Assembly: GCA_027494015.1 (NCBI GenBank)
Contig: JAOSJP010000041.1
Span: 97,356 to 161,355 of the forward strand
Direction of reading: 5' to 3'
Length of the DNA: 64,000 bases
Source: Anaerolineae bacterium
GTDB taxonomy: Bacteria; Chloroflexota; Anaerolineae; Aggregatilineales; Aggregatilineaceae
Shown: in pieces, positions 48,565-59,043 of the stretch
Numbering within the stretch: position 1 is the stretch's first letter
Layout of the letters: each line of letters starts with the position of its first letter
The notes under the pieces: generated by a model
Told to the model about the DNA's origin: nothing
What the model saw: only the letters and a program-made list of their open reading frames with translations
Databases searched by the model: none
Position numbers and translations under genes: made by a program

Positions 48565-49092
48565 ATGCACGTTCGAGCGCCCTTGATCGGGCTGGCCGCC
48601 GCCCTCGCTCTGAGCGCGGGGCTGCTGGCCTGCGGCAAGGGGGACGAGCCATTCGCGCCGACTCCCTCGCCCACAGTGGCCGACACCGGCGTGGACTCGG
48701 CAGAGGCCATCGCCGCCATGACGCCGCTGCAACTGACCGCGAGTTTTTATCGCTGGCACGTCAGCTTTCCTGGCAACCCGTTGCTGCACACGCGCGACAA
48801 GTGGGGGGAGTACTTCACCCCGGACTTCATCCAGCGGGTGGAGGAGATTCTGGCTCCCCGCGAAGGACCGGGCGGGGGATTCGACCCGTTCCTGTGCGCG
48901 CAGGACGTCCCGGCGGACTTCGCCTTCGCCGAAGAAGCGCGCTCCGACAACGAAGCGACCATCCGCGTGCGCAAGGAGTGGGGGCCTGGTTCCCCGGCGT
49001 CGGAATTGACTGTCCACCTGGTCCGACTGGAGGGGCGCTGGTGGATCGAGCGCATCAACTGCACGCCTCTCGCCGCTCCCAGCGATAGCTGA
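48565..49092 (+). CDS. Lipoprotein with one CAQD-containing (DUF3828-like) domain
   Basis: 175 residues. Signal peptide with lipobox GLLAC (Cys23), Pro/Thr spacer, then one copy of a domain with the order FYRWHVSF...NPL...YFTPDFIQRVEEIL...FDPFLCAQDVP, charged beta strands (EATIRVRKEW) and RWWIERINC. The DUF3828 label is a resemblance, not a search result. The two cysteines (in FLCAQD and RINC) could form a disulfide. It is 12 bp upstream of the histidine kinase, so it is very likely co-transcribed, which makes it a candidate ligand-binding or inhibitory partner of the kinase's extracellular Cache domain. Role inferred from layout only. Confidence 0.72.
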   Translation: MHVRAPLIGLAAALALSAGLLACGKGDEPFAPTPSPTVADTGVDSAEAIAAMTPLQLTASFYRWHVSFPGNPLLHTRDKWGEYFTPDFIQRVEEILAPREGPGGGFDPFLCAQDVPADFAFAEEARSDNEATIRVRKEWGPGSPASELTVHLVRLEGRWWIERINCTPLAAPSDS

Positions 49093-49104
49093 GCGGAGCG
49101 ACCC

Positions 49105-50625
49105 ATGAGCAGAGTGCGCTTGTGGCCCGCGCTGCGGCTGCTGTGGGAAAACAGCTACGCCCGCGTGACCCTCGCCGTGATGATCATCCTGGCGGGCTAT
49201 CTGCTGCTGGTCACTTACTTCGTCAACAGCTACACCGCGCGCCTGGATGACGTGCGCCAGGCGGAGCTGCGGCGCATCGCTCAGATTGGCGTGGGGGCCA
49301 TCGCCCCCTACCGCTACAGCGCCTCGCCTCACGACAGCATCTACTCGGCCACCGAAGCGCGGCAACAGGGCGCGGCCATCGTGCGCGAGCTGACCGACCG
49401 CTACCAACTGGGCGGGAATTACCTGTTCATGATCACTTACGACGGCGTCTCGCTCGTCCAGCCCTTCGAGCCGCAAAAGGAATTCACTTCGCAGTGGGGC
49501 TTGCAGGACGCGAACGGTAAGTACTTCGTCCGCGAGCTGATCGCGGCGGCGCGCAGTCCGCAGGGGGCGGGCTATGTCGAGTACCTCTATCCGCCGCCGG
49601 GGAGCGACGTCCCGCAGCGCAAGATTTCGTATGTGGTGGGCATCCCCGAATGGAACTGCCTGATCGGGACGGGGATGTACATGGACGATATTGACGCCGA
49701 GAACCGCGCCTATCTGCGCAATTCGCTCGTGCTGACGCTGGGCCTCTTCGCGCTGATCCTGGGCGCGGTCGTCGTCTCGCTGCGCCCGATGATGAGCGGC
49801 TACCGCGCCCTGCTTGGCCTGTTCGAGCGCGCCGGCAAGCAGCCGGACGCCCTCCCGCCGGTGCCGGTGGAGCGCTTCCGCGCCGGGTCGGAAAGCTGGA
49901 AGCTGCTGGCGGGCTTCCAGAACATGCTCACTCAGATCGAGCGCCACAAGCAGGCCGTGCGCGACGAGCAGGAACATCGCCACGAGGCGGAGCAGGCGGC
50001 GGCCCAGGCCGAGCGCAATCGCCTGGCCCGCGAACTGCACGACGCCGTGACGCAGACCCTCTTTGCGGCCAGCCTGATCGCCGATGTGCTGCCGCGCCTG
50101 TGGGAGCGCGATCCCGCCGAAGGACGCCGCCGCCTGGAAGAGCTGCGCCAGCTGGCGCGCGGGGCGCTGGCCGAGATGCGCACGTTGCTGCTGGAGCTGC
50201 GCCCGGCCAGCCTGGTGGAGGCCGAACTGGGCGCACTGCTGACCCAGTTGGCGGAGGCGTTCACGGCGCGCGCCCGTGTCCCCGTCGCCCTGACCGTCGA
50301 GGGCGCAATATCGCCCCCGCCAGAGGTCAAGATCGCCCTCTTTCGCATCGCTCAGGAAGCGCTCAACAACGTCGCCAGACACGCCGACGCCAAACAGGTC
50401 ACCGTGCGGCTGAGCGGCGACGAGCGGGAGGTCGCGCTAACGGTCGCCGACGACGGGCGCGGATTTGACCCGGACGCCGTTTCCAGCGATCATCTGGGCC
50501 TGGAGATTATGCGCGAGCGAGCCGAGGCGGTGGGCGCAACGCTGACCGTCGAGAGTCACGTCAGCGGCGGGACGGCGGTCTGCGTTCGCTGGCTGCGCGC
50601 GGAGGAGGCGCAGGACAATGGCTGA
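49105..50625 (+). CDS. Histidine kinase, sCache sensor with HisKA_3 transmitter
   Basis: 506 residues. Helix 1 (about 20-41), an extracellular single-Cache domain including [20 protein letters not shown] and [20 protein letters not shown] (about 42-200), helix 2 (about 206-227), a short HAMP-like linker and coiled coil with [20 protein letters not shown]. The HisKA_3 phosphoacceptor His312 is in [12 protein letters not shown], and the ATPase N-box is [14 protein letters not shown], followed by DDGRGFD. This is the NarX/DesK class that pairs with LuxR-type regulators, which is what follows with an 8-bp overlap. The sensed ligand is unknown; sCache domains often bind small carboxylates or amines. 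Confidence 0.92.
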   Translation: MSRVRLWPALRLLWENSYARVTLAVMIILAGYLLLVTYFVNSYTARLDDVRQAELRRIAQIGVGAIAPYRYSASPHDSIYSATEARQQGAAIVRELTDRYQLGGNYLFMITYDGVSLVQPFEPQKEFTSQWGLQDANGKYFVRELIAAARSPQGAGYVEYLYPPPGSDVPQRKISYVVGIPEWNCLIGTGMYMDDIDAENRAYLRNSLVLTLGLFALILGAVVVSLRPMMSGYRALLGLFERAGKQPDALPPVPVERFRAGSESWKLLAGFQNMLTQIERHKQAVRDEQEHRHEAEQAAAQAERNRLARELHDAVTQTLFAASLIADVLPRLWERDPAEGRRRLEELRQLARGALAEMRTLLLELRPASLVEAELGALLTQLAEAFTARARVPVALTVEGAISPPPEVKIALFRIAQEALNNVARHADAKQVTVRLSGDEREVALTVADDGRGFDPDAVSSDHLGLEIMRERAEAVGATLTVESHVSGGTAVCVRWLRAEEAQDNG

Positions 50626-51274
50626 AACATCCCGGATTCGTGTGTTTGTGGTGGACGATCAGGCCGTCGTGCGCAGCGGCCTCAACGCCTTCTTGCAGGC
50701 TTTCGACGACCTGGTACTGGTCGGCGCAGCGGCCAGCGGCGAGGAAGCCGTGCGGTGCTGCGCCGAACTGTGCCCCGACGTGGTGCTCATGGACCTGGTG
50801 ATGCCGGGCATGGACGGCGCCGCCGCTACCCAGGCCATTCGCCAGACCTGCCCGCAGACTCAGGTGATCGCGCTGACCAGCTTCAAAGACGAAGCACTGG
50901 TCACAGCGGCGCTGCGCGCCGGGGCGATCAGCTACCTACTCAAGAACGTCAGCGCCGACGAGCTGGCGCAGGCTATTCGCGGAGCCGCCGTCGGGCGTCC
51001 GATGCTGGCCCCCGAAGCGACCCAGGCGCTCATTCACGCGGCCACCCAGCCGCCGCCGCCCGGCCACGACCTGACCGAGCGCGAGCGCGAGGTGCTGGCG
51101 CTGCTGGTGCGCGGCCTGAACAACCCCGACATCGCCGACCGGCTGACCGTCAGCCGCTCGACGGTCAAGTTCCACGTCAGCAGCATCTTGAGCAAGCTGG
51201 GCGCGGCTACGCGCACCGAGGCGGTGACCCTGGCCCTGCGGCACGGGCTGGTCGAGCCGCCAGGCCAGGGTTGA
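50618..51274 (+). CDS. NarL/FixJ-type response regulator
   Basis: 218 residues. Receiver with DD at 13-14, phosphoacceptor Asp59 in [13 protein letters not shown], switch in VIALTSFKD and Lys108 in [13 protein letters not shown] LuxR-type helix-turn-helix follows ([40 protein letters not shown]). Start overlaps the kinase 3' end by 8 bp, so the two are translationally coupled. The secreted protein at 51451 is the obvious candidate target since it shares its domain with the lipoprotein in front of the kinase. Assignment of family is secure; regulon is inference. Confidence 0.93.
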   Translation: MAETSRIRVFVVDDQAVVRSGLNAFLQAFDDLVLVGAAASGEEAVRCCAELCPDVVLMDLVMPGMDGAAATQAIRQTCPQTQVIALTSFKDEALVTAALRAGAISYLLKNVSADELAQAIRGAAVGRPMLAPEATQALIHAATQPPPPGHDLTEREREVLALLVRGLNNPDIADRLTVSRSTVKFHVSSILSKLGAATRTEAVTLALRHGLVEPPGQG

Positions 51275-51450
51275 TCTCTCCCCAAACAGGCACTCTTCCT
51301 GCGCGCCCTGGCCACCTGACCAGGGCCAGGTCTCCCCTGCCGTCCAGGCGGCAAACCGGCCACCGGCCCGGCGAAAGCTGCGTCCTTCTCCACTATGCTA
51401 GGGGCACAGTGAGCAAGCCATCTGGCTAGTGACAAGAGGAGACACCTGAA

Positions 51451-52278
51451 ATGGCTAAGAGACTATCGGCACTGATCGCAGGCCTGGTGCTGGTTGCGGC
51501 TGTAGGGCTGGGGGGAGACGTCCCGGCGAGCAGCGGGCAGGCCCAGAATAGCGAAGCGGCCCCCGAAGCGGTGGTCGAGGCGTTCTACACCTGGTACCTG
51601 AACTACATCGGCTCCGGTGAGGACTTCCGCAACCCCCTGGTGGACCGAGCCTACCGCGCGAGCGACCTGCTGAGCGCGGACTTCATCGCAGAGATGGACG
51701 AATACTTCGAGTCGGTTGAGTTCATCCCTGGCGACCCATTCCTGTGCGCCCAGGACGTTCCGCAGAGCTTCGCTGTTGAAGAAGCGCGGATGCTGGACGA
51801 GGAAGCCGAGGTTGTGGTGCGCACGAGCTTTGAGGGGCACGCGCTGACCGTCCTGCTGAGCCAGGAGGCAGAGGACGCTCCCTGGCTGATCGCCGACATC
51901 CGCTGCGGCGAGGTCCGCACCCCGGAGGGCGTGGTCAAGAGCTTCTACAACTGGTACATCGGCTACAATCAGTGGGAGGGGCAGGGCGACAAGCCCCATG
52001 CTCTGATGGACGGCGCTTACCGTGAGAACCCCCTGCTGGCCGAGGCTTTCGTGGCCGAGCTGGATGAGATGGTCGCATCGCCCGAAGGCCTGTGGGCCGA
52101 CCCCATCCTCTGCGCGCAGGACATTCCCTGGTACGTGCGCGTGGAAGAGGTGCAGGTGGCTGAGTCCGGCGAAGAGGCCGAGGCTCTGCTGAGCAGCAGC
52201 TTCGAGGGGCACTCGTTCGCGGTGCAGCTCCTCCTGGTGGATGAGCAGTGGCAGATCGCGGGGATTGCCTGCCGCTAA
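51451..52278 (+). CDS. Secreted protein with two CAQD-containing (DUF3828-like) domains
   Basis: 275 residues. A signal peptide without lipobox (LSALIAGLVLVAAVGLGGDV) is followed by two tandem copies of one domain. Copy 1 runs VEAFYTWYLNYIG...NPLVDRAYRASDLLSADF...GDPFLCAQDVPQSF. Copy 2 runs VKSFYNWYIGYNQ...ALMDGAYRENPLLAEAF...ADPILCAQDIPWYV. Each ends SSFEGHSFAVQLLL or SFEGHALTVLL and a Cys-containing tail (IRCGE, IACR). Each copy has two Cys. GAGGAG lies 8-9 nt upstream. It lies 176 bp after the response regulator gene. Probably a soluble binding protein; role unknown. Confidence 0.75.
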   Translation: MAKRLSALIAGLVLVAAVGLGGDVPASSGQAQNSEAAPEAVVEAFYTWYLNYIGSGEDFRNPLVDRAYRASDLLSADFIAEMDEYFESVEFIPGDPFLCAQDVPQSFAVEEARMLDEEAEVVVRTSFEGHALTVLLSQEAEDAPWLIADIRCGEVRTPEGVVKSFYNWYIGYNQWEGQGDKPHALMDGAYRENPLLAEAFVAELDEMVASPEGLWADPILCAQDIPWYVRVEEVQVAESGEEAEALLSSSFEGHSFAVQLLLVDEQWQIAGIACR

Positions 52279-52309
52279 GCCGCACGCTTCCCTGCCAGGA
52301 ACGCAGCAC

Positions 52310-52339
52310 AGCAGCCGGGCGCGTGTTTGCCCGGCTGCT
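52310..52339 (+). terminator. Hairpin after the secreted protein gene
   Basis: AGCAGCCGGGC-GCGTGTTT-GCCCGGCTGCT, a perfect 11-bp stem 31 bp after the stop, followed by a T-poor tail (GGCTTTCG), so possibly a weak terminator or mRNA end protector. Confidence 0.6.
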
Positions 52340-52380
52340 GGCTTTCGCGCGCATCTTCCTCTGCGCATTCCCGCACGACG

Positions 52381-52418
52381 TTAAAGAAGATTAAACGCAA
52401 TCCTCATCTCCTTTAACC
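52381..52418 (+). promoter_or_regulatory. Candidate Pho box upstream of pstS
   Basis: TTAAAGAAGATTAAAC contains two TTAAA words 10 bp apart, and CTTTAAC on the opposite strand lies 20 bp on. The regular spacing on one face of the helix and position just upstream of the pstS promoter fit a PhoB-type direct repeat. No confirmed consensus for this phylum is used. Confidence 0.45.
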
Positions 52419-52427
52419 TCCTACGCC

Positions 52428-52455
52428 TTGAGGCTTTACCCTGTTCCCCTATCAT
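52428..52455 (+). promoter_or_regulatory. Promoter of the pst operon
   Basis: TTGAGG and TATCAT at 16-bp spacing, about 95 bp before the pstS ATG. Confidence 0.55.
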
Positions 52456-52547
52456 GAGGCATGGTTGGGGGGCTTCTGGTGATTCAGGCAACGGCCTGGC
52501 CGCCCCACCTGAGAACATGCGCACAACCCATCTTAACAGGGAGAGCA

Positions 52548-53624
52548 ATGCGCCATTTCCGCTTCTGGAACAACCTGATCGGCTCGCTGCTCGTGCTGGC
52601 CCTGGCCGGCGCGCTGCCCGCGCGCAGCGTCGTCGCCCAGGACGATGAGCCGATTGAGCTGCCCGAAGTTGACCCGCTGAGCGTCACCGGCGACATCGCC
52701 ATCGCCGGCAGCTCGACCGTCGAGCCGGTCACGGTGGCCATGGCCGCGCGCTTCAACGACGACGGTTTTACGGGCAACATCGCCGTCGCTGAGACGGGTA
52801 CCTCCGCCGGCTTCGAGCGCTTCTGCAAGGAAGGCTCCACCGACCTCAGCAACGCCAGCCGCGCCATCAAGGACTCCGAGCGCGCTGACTGCGAGGCCAT
52901 TGGCCGCGAAGTGCTGGAATTCCTCGTGGGCATTGACGCGCTGACCGTTGCCGTCCGCAAAGACTCCTTCGTGGACGAATTGACCCGCAGCCAGCTCATC
53001 GCCATCTTCACCGGCGAAGTGACCCGCTGGAACAAGGTCAACCCGGGCTGGCCCGCCACGACGATCCAGCTTTTCACGCCCGGCACCGACAGCGGCACGT
53101 TCGACTTCTTCGGCGAGGCCGTGCTGGGCACCAGCGGCGCTTACGCAGGGCGCGAGGCCCGCTTCGGCGCGCTGCTGGCCCCCAACCCCACGACCAGCGA
53201 GAACGACTACACGCTCGTGGAGGGCATTCGCGGGGGCGAGAACGCCATCGGCTACTTCGGCTTCGCCTACTTTGTCGAGAACGTGGACACGCTCAAGGCG
53301 GTGGCCATCGCCAACGATATGACCTACGACGCCGACGACAACCTGGTCGCCATCCCCGCCGAAGAGTGGGAAGCCGAAGGAGTCGCCTACATCGCGCCCA
53401 GTCGCGAGGTCGCCGAGAGCGGCGAGTACCTGCTGAGCCGCCCGCTGTTCCTCTACTCGGCGGCGAACGTCCTGCGGGAAAAACCACAGGTCGCTGCCTT
53501 CGTCAATTACTACCTGACCAACGCCGATGAGATCGTCAGCGAGGTGGGCTACTTCCCGGTGAGCATGGAGGCTCTCAACGAGGCCAGGCAGACCTGGCTC
53601 GCTGCGCTGGGCCTGGCTGAGTAG
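52548..53624 (+). CDS. pstS: Phosphate-binding protein PstS
   Basis: 358 residues. A signal peptide ends near ARSVVAQ; no lipobox Cys is visible, so anchoring is unclear. The mature protein shows IAGSSTVEPVTVAMAARFND (phosphate-binding loop 1), GTSAGFERFCKEGSTDLSNA, SRAIKDSE, and the LTRSQLIAIFTGEVTRWNKV and PGTDSGTFDFFGEAV blocks, all diagnostic of PstS. Captures phosphate outside the membrane and passes it to PstCA. The ATG at 52548 (GGGAGAGCA before it) is preferred, since earlier in-frame starts precede no signal peptide. First gene of pstSCAB-phoU, though a 289-bp repeat-bearing gap separates it from pstC. Confidence 0.92.
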   Translation: MRHFRFWNNLIGSLLVLALAGALPARSVVAQDDEPIELPEVDPLSVTGDIAIAGSSTVEPVTVAMAARFNDDGFTGNIAVAETGTSAGFERFCKEGSTDLSNASRAIKDSERADCEAIGREVLEFLVGIDALTVAVRKDSFVDELTRSQLIAIFTGEVTRWNKVNPGWPATTIQLFTPGTDSGTFDFFGEAVLGTSGAYAGREARFGALLAPNPTTSENDYTLVEGIRGGENAIGYFGFAYFVENVDTLKAVAIANDMTYDADDNLVAIPAEEWEAEGVAYIAPSREVAESGEYLLSRPLFLYSAANVLREKPQVAAFVNYYLTNADEIVSEVGYFPVSMEALNEARQTWLAALGLAE

Positions 53625-53698
53625 TTGCTGTACCACACTGGTCACAGGAGTTCAGGGGCGGACGGCAGTGCAGGAAGGATAAAGACGGCACCTTGTTG

Positions 53699-53791
53699 AC
53701 CTCACCCCCAGCCTCGCTGCGCTCGGCTTGCCCCCTCTCCATACATGGAGAGGGGTCGGCGAGGCGCGTCAGCGCCGAGCGGGGGTGAGGT
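53699..53791. repeat. 95-bp palindromic element inside the pst operon
   Basis: ACCTCACCCCCAGCCTCGCT to GCGGGGGTGAGGT with CCTCTCCATACATGGAGAGG centre, lying between pstS and pstC. The hairpin could lower expression of pstCAB relative to pstS or stabilise the pstS message. Confidence 0.8.
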
Positions 53792-53913
53792 AAGGTGACG
53801 AGACGCCCCTGAACGTCATCGGTGACGGTATGGAAGAAGCCTTTATGCCGTCTTTCGCCTGCTTTCAGGCGAAGCCGTGTGGCAACCTGCGGGGTCTGGG
53901 GAACGAGGAGCGT

Positions 53914-54927
53914 ATGACGGAACACAAGGCCATGATGATCAACAAGCGGGTGCGGCTCGTCGCGCACGCGCACGACCGCGCGCACGACGACACCGCCGCG
54001 CTCAGCCTGATGAAGAAGCGGCGTCCTGGCGAGAGCCTCATCCAGGGCTTCCTGTCTTTGTGCGGCTTCATGACCATTTTCACCACGATGGCCATCGTCA
54101 TCGTGCTGGGCCGCGAGTCGCTGCTGCTGATCACCAGCGAATACATGGATGAAGGAGGGGCGATTCACACGATCGGCGTGCTGGATTTCGTCAGCACGAC
54201 GCGCTGGCAGCCGCATCGCTACGAGGTGGGCATCGCGCCGCTGGCTACGGCCACGCTGCTGAGTTCGCTCATCGCCATGCTCGTTGCGCTGCCGCTGGGG
54301 CTTGGCTCGGCCATCTATCTCAGCGAGTACGCCAGCGCGCGCGTGCGGGCGACGGTCAAGCCCATCCTGGAAGTGCTGGCGGGCGTGCCGACCGTCGTCT
54401 ACGGCTTCTTCGCTTTGCAGTTCATGACGCCGCTGCTGCAGAGCCTGCTGGGCCGCGACGTGGTGGAGATCTTCAATGTCGCTTCGGCGGGGCTGGTCAT
54501 GGGCATCATGATCCTGCCGCTGGTGGCCTCCATGAGCGAGGACGCGCTGAGCGCCGTGCCGCGCTCGCTGCGCGAGGCGTCCTACGGCCTCGGCTCCACG
54601 CGGCTGGAGACGACAGTGCGCGTGGTGCTGCCTGCGGCGGTGTCGGGCATCGCTGCCGCCTTCATCATCGCCATCTCGCGGGCCATCGGCGAGACGATGA
54701 TCATGGCTATCGCGGCGGGCGCGCGCTCCAACTTCACGCTCAACCCGTTTGAGTCCGCCTGGACGATGACCGGCTACATTGCCAGCATCAGCGGCGGCGA
54801 CCTGGCCTACGACACGCTGGACTACAACAGCATCTTCGTGGTTGGCCTGCTGCTCTTCCTGATGACGCTGTTGCTCAACATCCTCAGCCGCTCCATTGTG
54901 GCGCGCTTCCGCGAAGTGTACGAGTAG
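53914..54927 (+). CDS. pstC: Phosphate ABC transporter permease PstC
   Basis: 337 residues with six membrane segments. A Lys/Arg/His-rich N-terminal tail (HAHDRAHDD) precedes GFLSLCGFMTIFTTMAIVIV. The periplasmic loop includes GVLDFVSTTRWQP, and IAPLATATLLSSLIAMLVAL starts the transport core. The ABC-permease EAA loop reads AVPRSLREASYGLGSTRLET, then [29 protein letters not shown] before the ATG at 53914 decides the start. Works with PstA as the membrane pore. Assignment is secure. Confidence 0.93.
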   Translation: MTEHKAMMINKRVRLVAHAHDRAHDDTAALSLMKKRRPGESLIQGFLSLCGFMTIFTTMAIVIVLGRESLLLITSEYMDEGGAIHTIGVLDFVSTTRWQPHRYEVGIAPLATATLLSSLIAMLVALPLGLGSAIYLSEYASARVRATVKPILEVLAGVPTVVYGFFALQFMTPLLQSLLGRDVVEIFNVASAGLVMGIMILPLVASMSEDALSAVPRSLREASYGLGSTRLETTVRVVLPAAVSGIAAAFIIAISRAIGETMIMAIAAGARSNFTLNPFESAWTMTGYIASISGGDLAYDTLDYNSIFVVGLLLFLMTLLLNILSRSIVARFREVYE

Positions 54928-54939
54928 GAGGGGGCGATC

Positions 54940-57176
54940 ATGGACCGTCTGGCATTGTTCGCCGCCGTGTTTATCGGCCTGCTGCTGGCCCTCAACGGCA
55001 GCATGACTTCGGCGCTCGTCGCCGCGCGCAAAGGGTACAACCCCCGACTGGGCGTGCTGGTCGGCGCACTGAGCGGGTTGCTGGGGAGTCTGATCCCGGC
55101 GCTGGTCGCGCACCAGGTCTCTGGCAAGGGAGGGCTGGTGGTGCTCGCCGCGCTGATGGGCGGGGTCGGCGCGCTGGCGCTGCTGTGGCGGCTGCTCCCT
55201 TCGCGTGATGCGCAGCAAGGCGTCCTGCCCAGCGGCGCGGGTCTGCAACGCAACATCGTCGCCCGGCACACGCGCGGGGCCATCGCCCAGGCGCTGTTCA
55301 TCGCCTCGATTGCCGTCGCGCTGCTGGCCCTGGGGACTTTGCTGTGGACGATCTTCAACAGAACGATCGGGCTGACGGCGGTGCAGTACAAGATCGAGCC
55401 GGGCGCGCTCACCCTGGCCAGCTTCGACCCTGGCGCCGCGCCGGGCGAAGCCGCGCCGGGGGACATCCCCGCGCTGCTCGCTGAGCGCGTGCACCCCGTG
55501 CGGCTGCGCGAGCTGGTCCTGGAACGAGTCGCCAGGGCCAGGCCCCAAGCCTGGCCGGAATTGTGGGATCAGCCGTTGAGCGCTGCCCTGGAGGGGCGCG
55601 ACTTCCCCGCTGAATGGGCCGGGACGCCGGTCAGCGCGCTGGAACCCGCCCAGGCCGCCGACCTGCTGGCGCGCAATCTGGACGCCGGAAACCTGCAATC
55701 GCTGCTCTACGCTGAGGCGGGCCGCGCCCTGAGCATGATGTCCGAGGCGGAGATCGCCGCGCGGCTGGCCGAGGGAGCCAGCGCCGGGCGCTTGCAGCAG
55801 ATAACCCTGGCGCGCGTGGCCGGCGTCCGCGTGGACGAAGACGCGGTGCCTTCCGAGCCGGTCGCCCAGGTGCTTGACGGGCACAGCTACCCCAAAGCGC
55901 TGGCCGCGACGCCCTTCAACCGACTGACGGCGGCGGAGAGCGCCGCGCTGCTCGTCGCCACCCTGGAACGCGCCGATCTAGAAGATGCCGTGCTGGACGC
56001 GCTCGACACGCGCGGGCTGGACGATCTCTCCGAGCGCGAGCTGGGGGCCATTGCCGCCGCCAACGTGCGCAAGGCGCTGCTGAAGGTCGCCATCCTGCGC
56101 GATGTCGCCGGCGCGGAGAAGAGCACCTGGCCCGTCCTCAGCGGGCAGCCGCTCGGCGTCCTGCTCAAGGGCGAAGACTTCCCGGCGTCGCTGGCCGCAA
56201 CATCTTTCAGCCAGATAGACGAGCAGCAGGCCGCCGACATCCTGGCCCGCAACCTGGACCGCGACGCGCTGATCACCTTGCTGATGGATCGGGTCGTCCA
56301 ACCGCAGGTCGTCAAAAGCTGGCCGCTGTGGGACTCGCTGACCGGGCGGAGCGCCATCGAGACGGCCCAGCAGACGCAGCTCCCGCGCGCCGAGTTGCAG
56401 TGGCGCTCGTGGGTCAGCGCCGACTTTCTGACCAGCGCGCTCGACCCGCGCCGCCCCGACCTGACCGGCATCCGCCCGGCGCTGATCGGCTCGCTGCTGA
56501 TCGTCGCCATCACCATCCTGGCTGCCTTCCCGGTGGGGGTGGGCGCGGCGATTTACCTGGAAGAGTACGCCGGGCGCAGCCGCCTCAACCAGATCATCCA
56601 GACCAACATCAACAACCTGGCCGGCGTGCCCTCAATCATCTACGGCATGTTGGGCCTGGCCATCTTCGTGCGCTCGCTGGAGGCGATCACCAGCGGGCGA
56701 GTGGTGGGCGGCGGCGCGGCCAACGGGCGGACGGTGCTCTCGGCGGGCTTCACCCTGGCCCTGCTGATCCTGCCGCTGATCATCATCAACGCGCAGGAAG
56801 CGATCCGCGCCGTGCCTGGCTCGCTGCGCCAGGCCAGCTACGGGCTGGGCGCGACCAAGTGGCAGACGATCTGGCACCATGTGCTGCCCTACGCCTTGCC
56901 TGGCATCCTCACCGGCACGATCCTGGCCATCTCGCGGGCCATCGGTGAGACGGCGCCGCTGATCCTGGTCGGCGGGGCGACGTACCTGACGCGCGATCCG
57001 GAGGGGCCGTTCTCGATCTTCACGGCGCTGCCGCTGCTGATCTACCGCTGGACGGCGCTGCCCCAGGATGAGTTTCGCAACGCGGCGGCGGCGGCGATCA
57101 TCGTGCTGCTGGTGCTGCTGCTGGGCCTCAACTCGCTCGCCATCATCTTGCGCAGCCGCCTGAGCAGGAGACTGTC

Positions 57177-57180
<4 letters not shown>
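54940..57180 (+). CDS. pstA: Phosphate ABC transporter permease PstA with a large three-repeat extracytoplasmic insertion
   Basis: 746 residues against the usual 280-300. The first 140 residues carry three extra membrane helices (about 5-25, 40-58, 66-84), then the usual first PstA helix (113-140). Residues about 145-505 form a soluble insertion with three diverged copies of a roughly 85-residue unit. Copies share LARNLD or [26 protein letters not shown] or [24 protein letters not shown] centres, and LLDRV/DALDT ends. The permease core follows ([60 protein letters not shown]). ATG follows GGAGG. The core is clearly PstA; the function of the insertion is unknown. Confidence 0.9.
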
Positions 57181-57968
<788 letters not shown>

Positions 57969-57991
57969 CCTGGGCTGGGATGGGGAATCCG

Positions 57992-58669
57992 ATGAGTGAT
58001 ATGCCTTTGAAAGCGCGCACTACGCTCGACCGCGAGCTGATCGCGCTGCGCGACAACGTGCTCAAGCTGAGCCATCTCGTAGACGGGGCCATCGAGCGCT
58101 CGATCCAGGCGCTCAAGGAGGCCGATGTTGACCTGGCGCGCCAGATCATCGCCGACGACGAGCAGATCAACGCCCTGCGCTACCAGGTCGAGCAGGAATG
58201 CTACCTGCTGCTGGTGTTGCACCAGCCCGCCGCCCGCGACCTGCGGGCCATTGTCACTGCCATTCACATCGTTGTTGAGCTAGAGCGTATTGGCGACCAC
58301 GCGCGCGGGATCGCCAAGCTGGCCATCCCCCTGGCCGCCGAGCCGCCGCTCAAGCCGCTGATTGACGTGCCGCGCATGGCCCAGATCAGCCGCGAGATGC
58401 TGCGCGCCGGGCTGCAAGCCTATCTGGACTATGACGCGGACCTGGCCGCGCGGACGGCGCTGCGCGACGACGAAGTAGACCAGCTTGACGAGCAGGTGTA
58501 CCGCGAGTTGCTGACCTACATGATCTCCGACCCGCGCACCATCAGCCGGGCCACGTACCTGCTGTGGGTGTCGCACAACCTGGAGCGCATCGCCGACCGC
58601 ATGACCAACATCTGCGAGCGCGTGGTCTTCATGGTCACCGGCGAGATTGTCGAGTCCGGCGACCGCTGA
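57992..58669 (+). CDS. phoU: Phosphate-specific regulator PhoU
   Basis: 225 residues of two repeated three-helix bundles. ELIALRDNVLKLSHLVDGAI opens copy 1 and AQISREMLRAGLQAYLDYDA copy 2. Metal-binding acidic motifs are seen as DDEQINALRYQVEQEC and RDDEVDQLDEQVYREL, and the linker has HIVVELERIGDHARGIAKLA. It damps phosphate uptake and, with a PhoR kinase, represses the Pho response in other bacteria. No phoR-phoB pair lies nearby; the NarL-type pair 2 kb upstream of pstS is not of the PhoR class. The ATG at 57992 with GGGGA 5 nt upstream is preferred over 57980. Confidence 0.94.
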   Translation: MSDMPLKARTTLDRELIALRDNVLKLSHLVDGAIERSIQALKEADVDLARQIIADDEQINALRYQVEQECYLLLVLHQPAARDLRAIVTAIHIVVELERIGDHARGIAKLAIPLAAEPPLKPLIDVPRMAQISREMLRAGLQAYLDYDADLAARTALRDDEVDQLDEQVYRELLTYMISDPRTISRATYLLWVSHNLERIADRMTNICERVVFMVTGEIVESGDR

Positions 58670-59043
58670 CCGCTCTCTGGGCCTATTCCGGCGCGCCTTC
58701 GGGTGCGCATACGTTCCTGCGCTGTCCCTCGCCTCAAGGGGCGGTGTCCTTTTTTTCTCCGCCCATCACCTGTTGCCTGTATGACCGAATGGGCACGCCT
58801 TAATCTGATACCTTCGGCGAGGTGACTGCGTCGGGGCGTATCGCGATACGCCCCTGCGCGCAGGTGCTTCGACGCCAGACTACTTGAAGTCTGTGGCGGG
58901 GCCGGGCGCAGCAGAACAGCGCCCCTGGCTGACAAGTTTTGCACGCACCTCTTTGTGCTGCCCATTGGCGCTTCAGAGGATGATGTCCGGCACTGGCAGG
59001 GGACAGCGATCATCGGTATACCCTGTTGCGAAAGGAGCCAAAC
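58670..59043. repeat. Spacer with short repeats, no gene
   Basis: Holds a weak stem CGCC-TCAAGG-GGCG followed by TGTCCTTTTTTT (58730-58754), perhaps the pst operon terminator. Also a GTCGGGGCGTATCGCGATAC palindrome (58831-58858) and a GGGCGCAGCAGAACAGCGCC word. A CCGGGCGCAG repeat precedes TTTTGCACGCAC, seen also near 38.2 kb. Confidence 0.5.

Noticed and set aside
48277..50382. 701-codon minus-strand frame
   Set aside because: Antisense to the kinase and lipoprotein; no domain and no ribosome site.
53575..55884. 769-codon minus-strand frame over pstC and pstA
   Set aside because: Antisense shadow; the plus strand has unmistakable Pst permeases.
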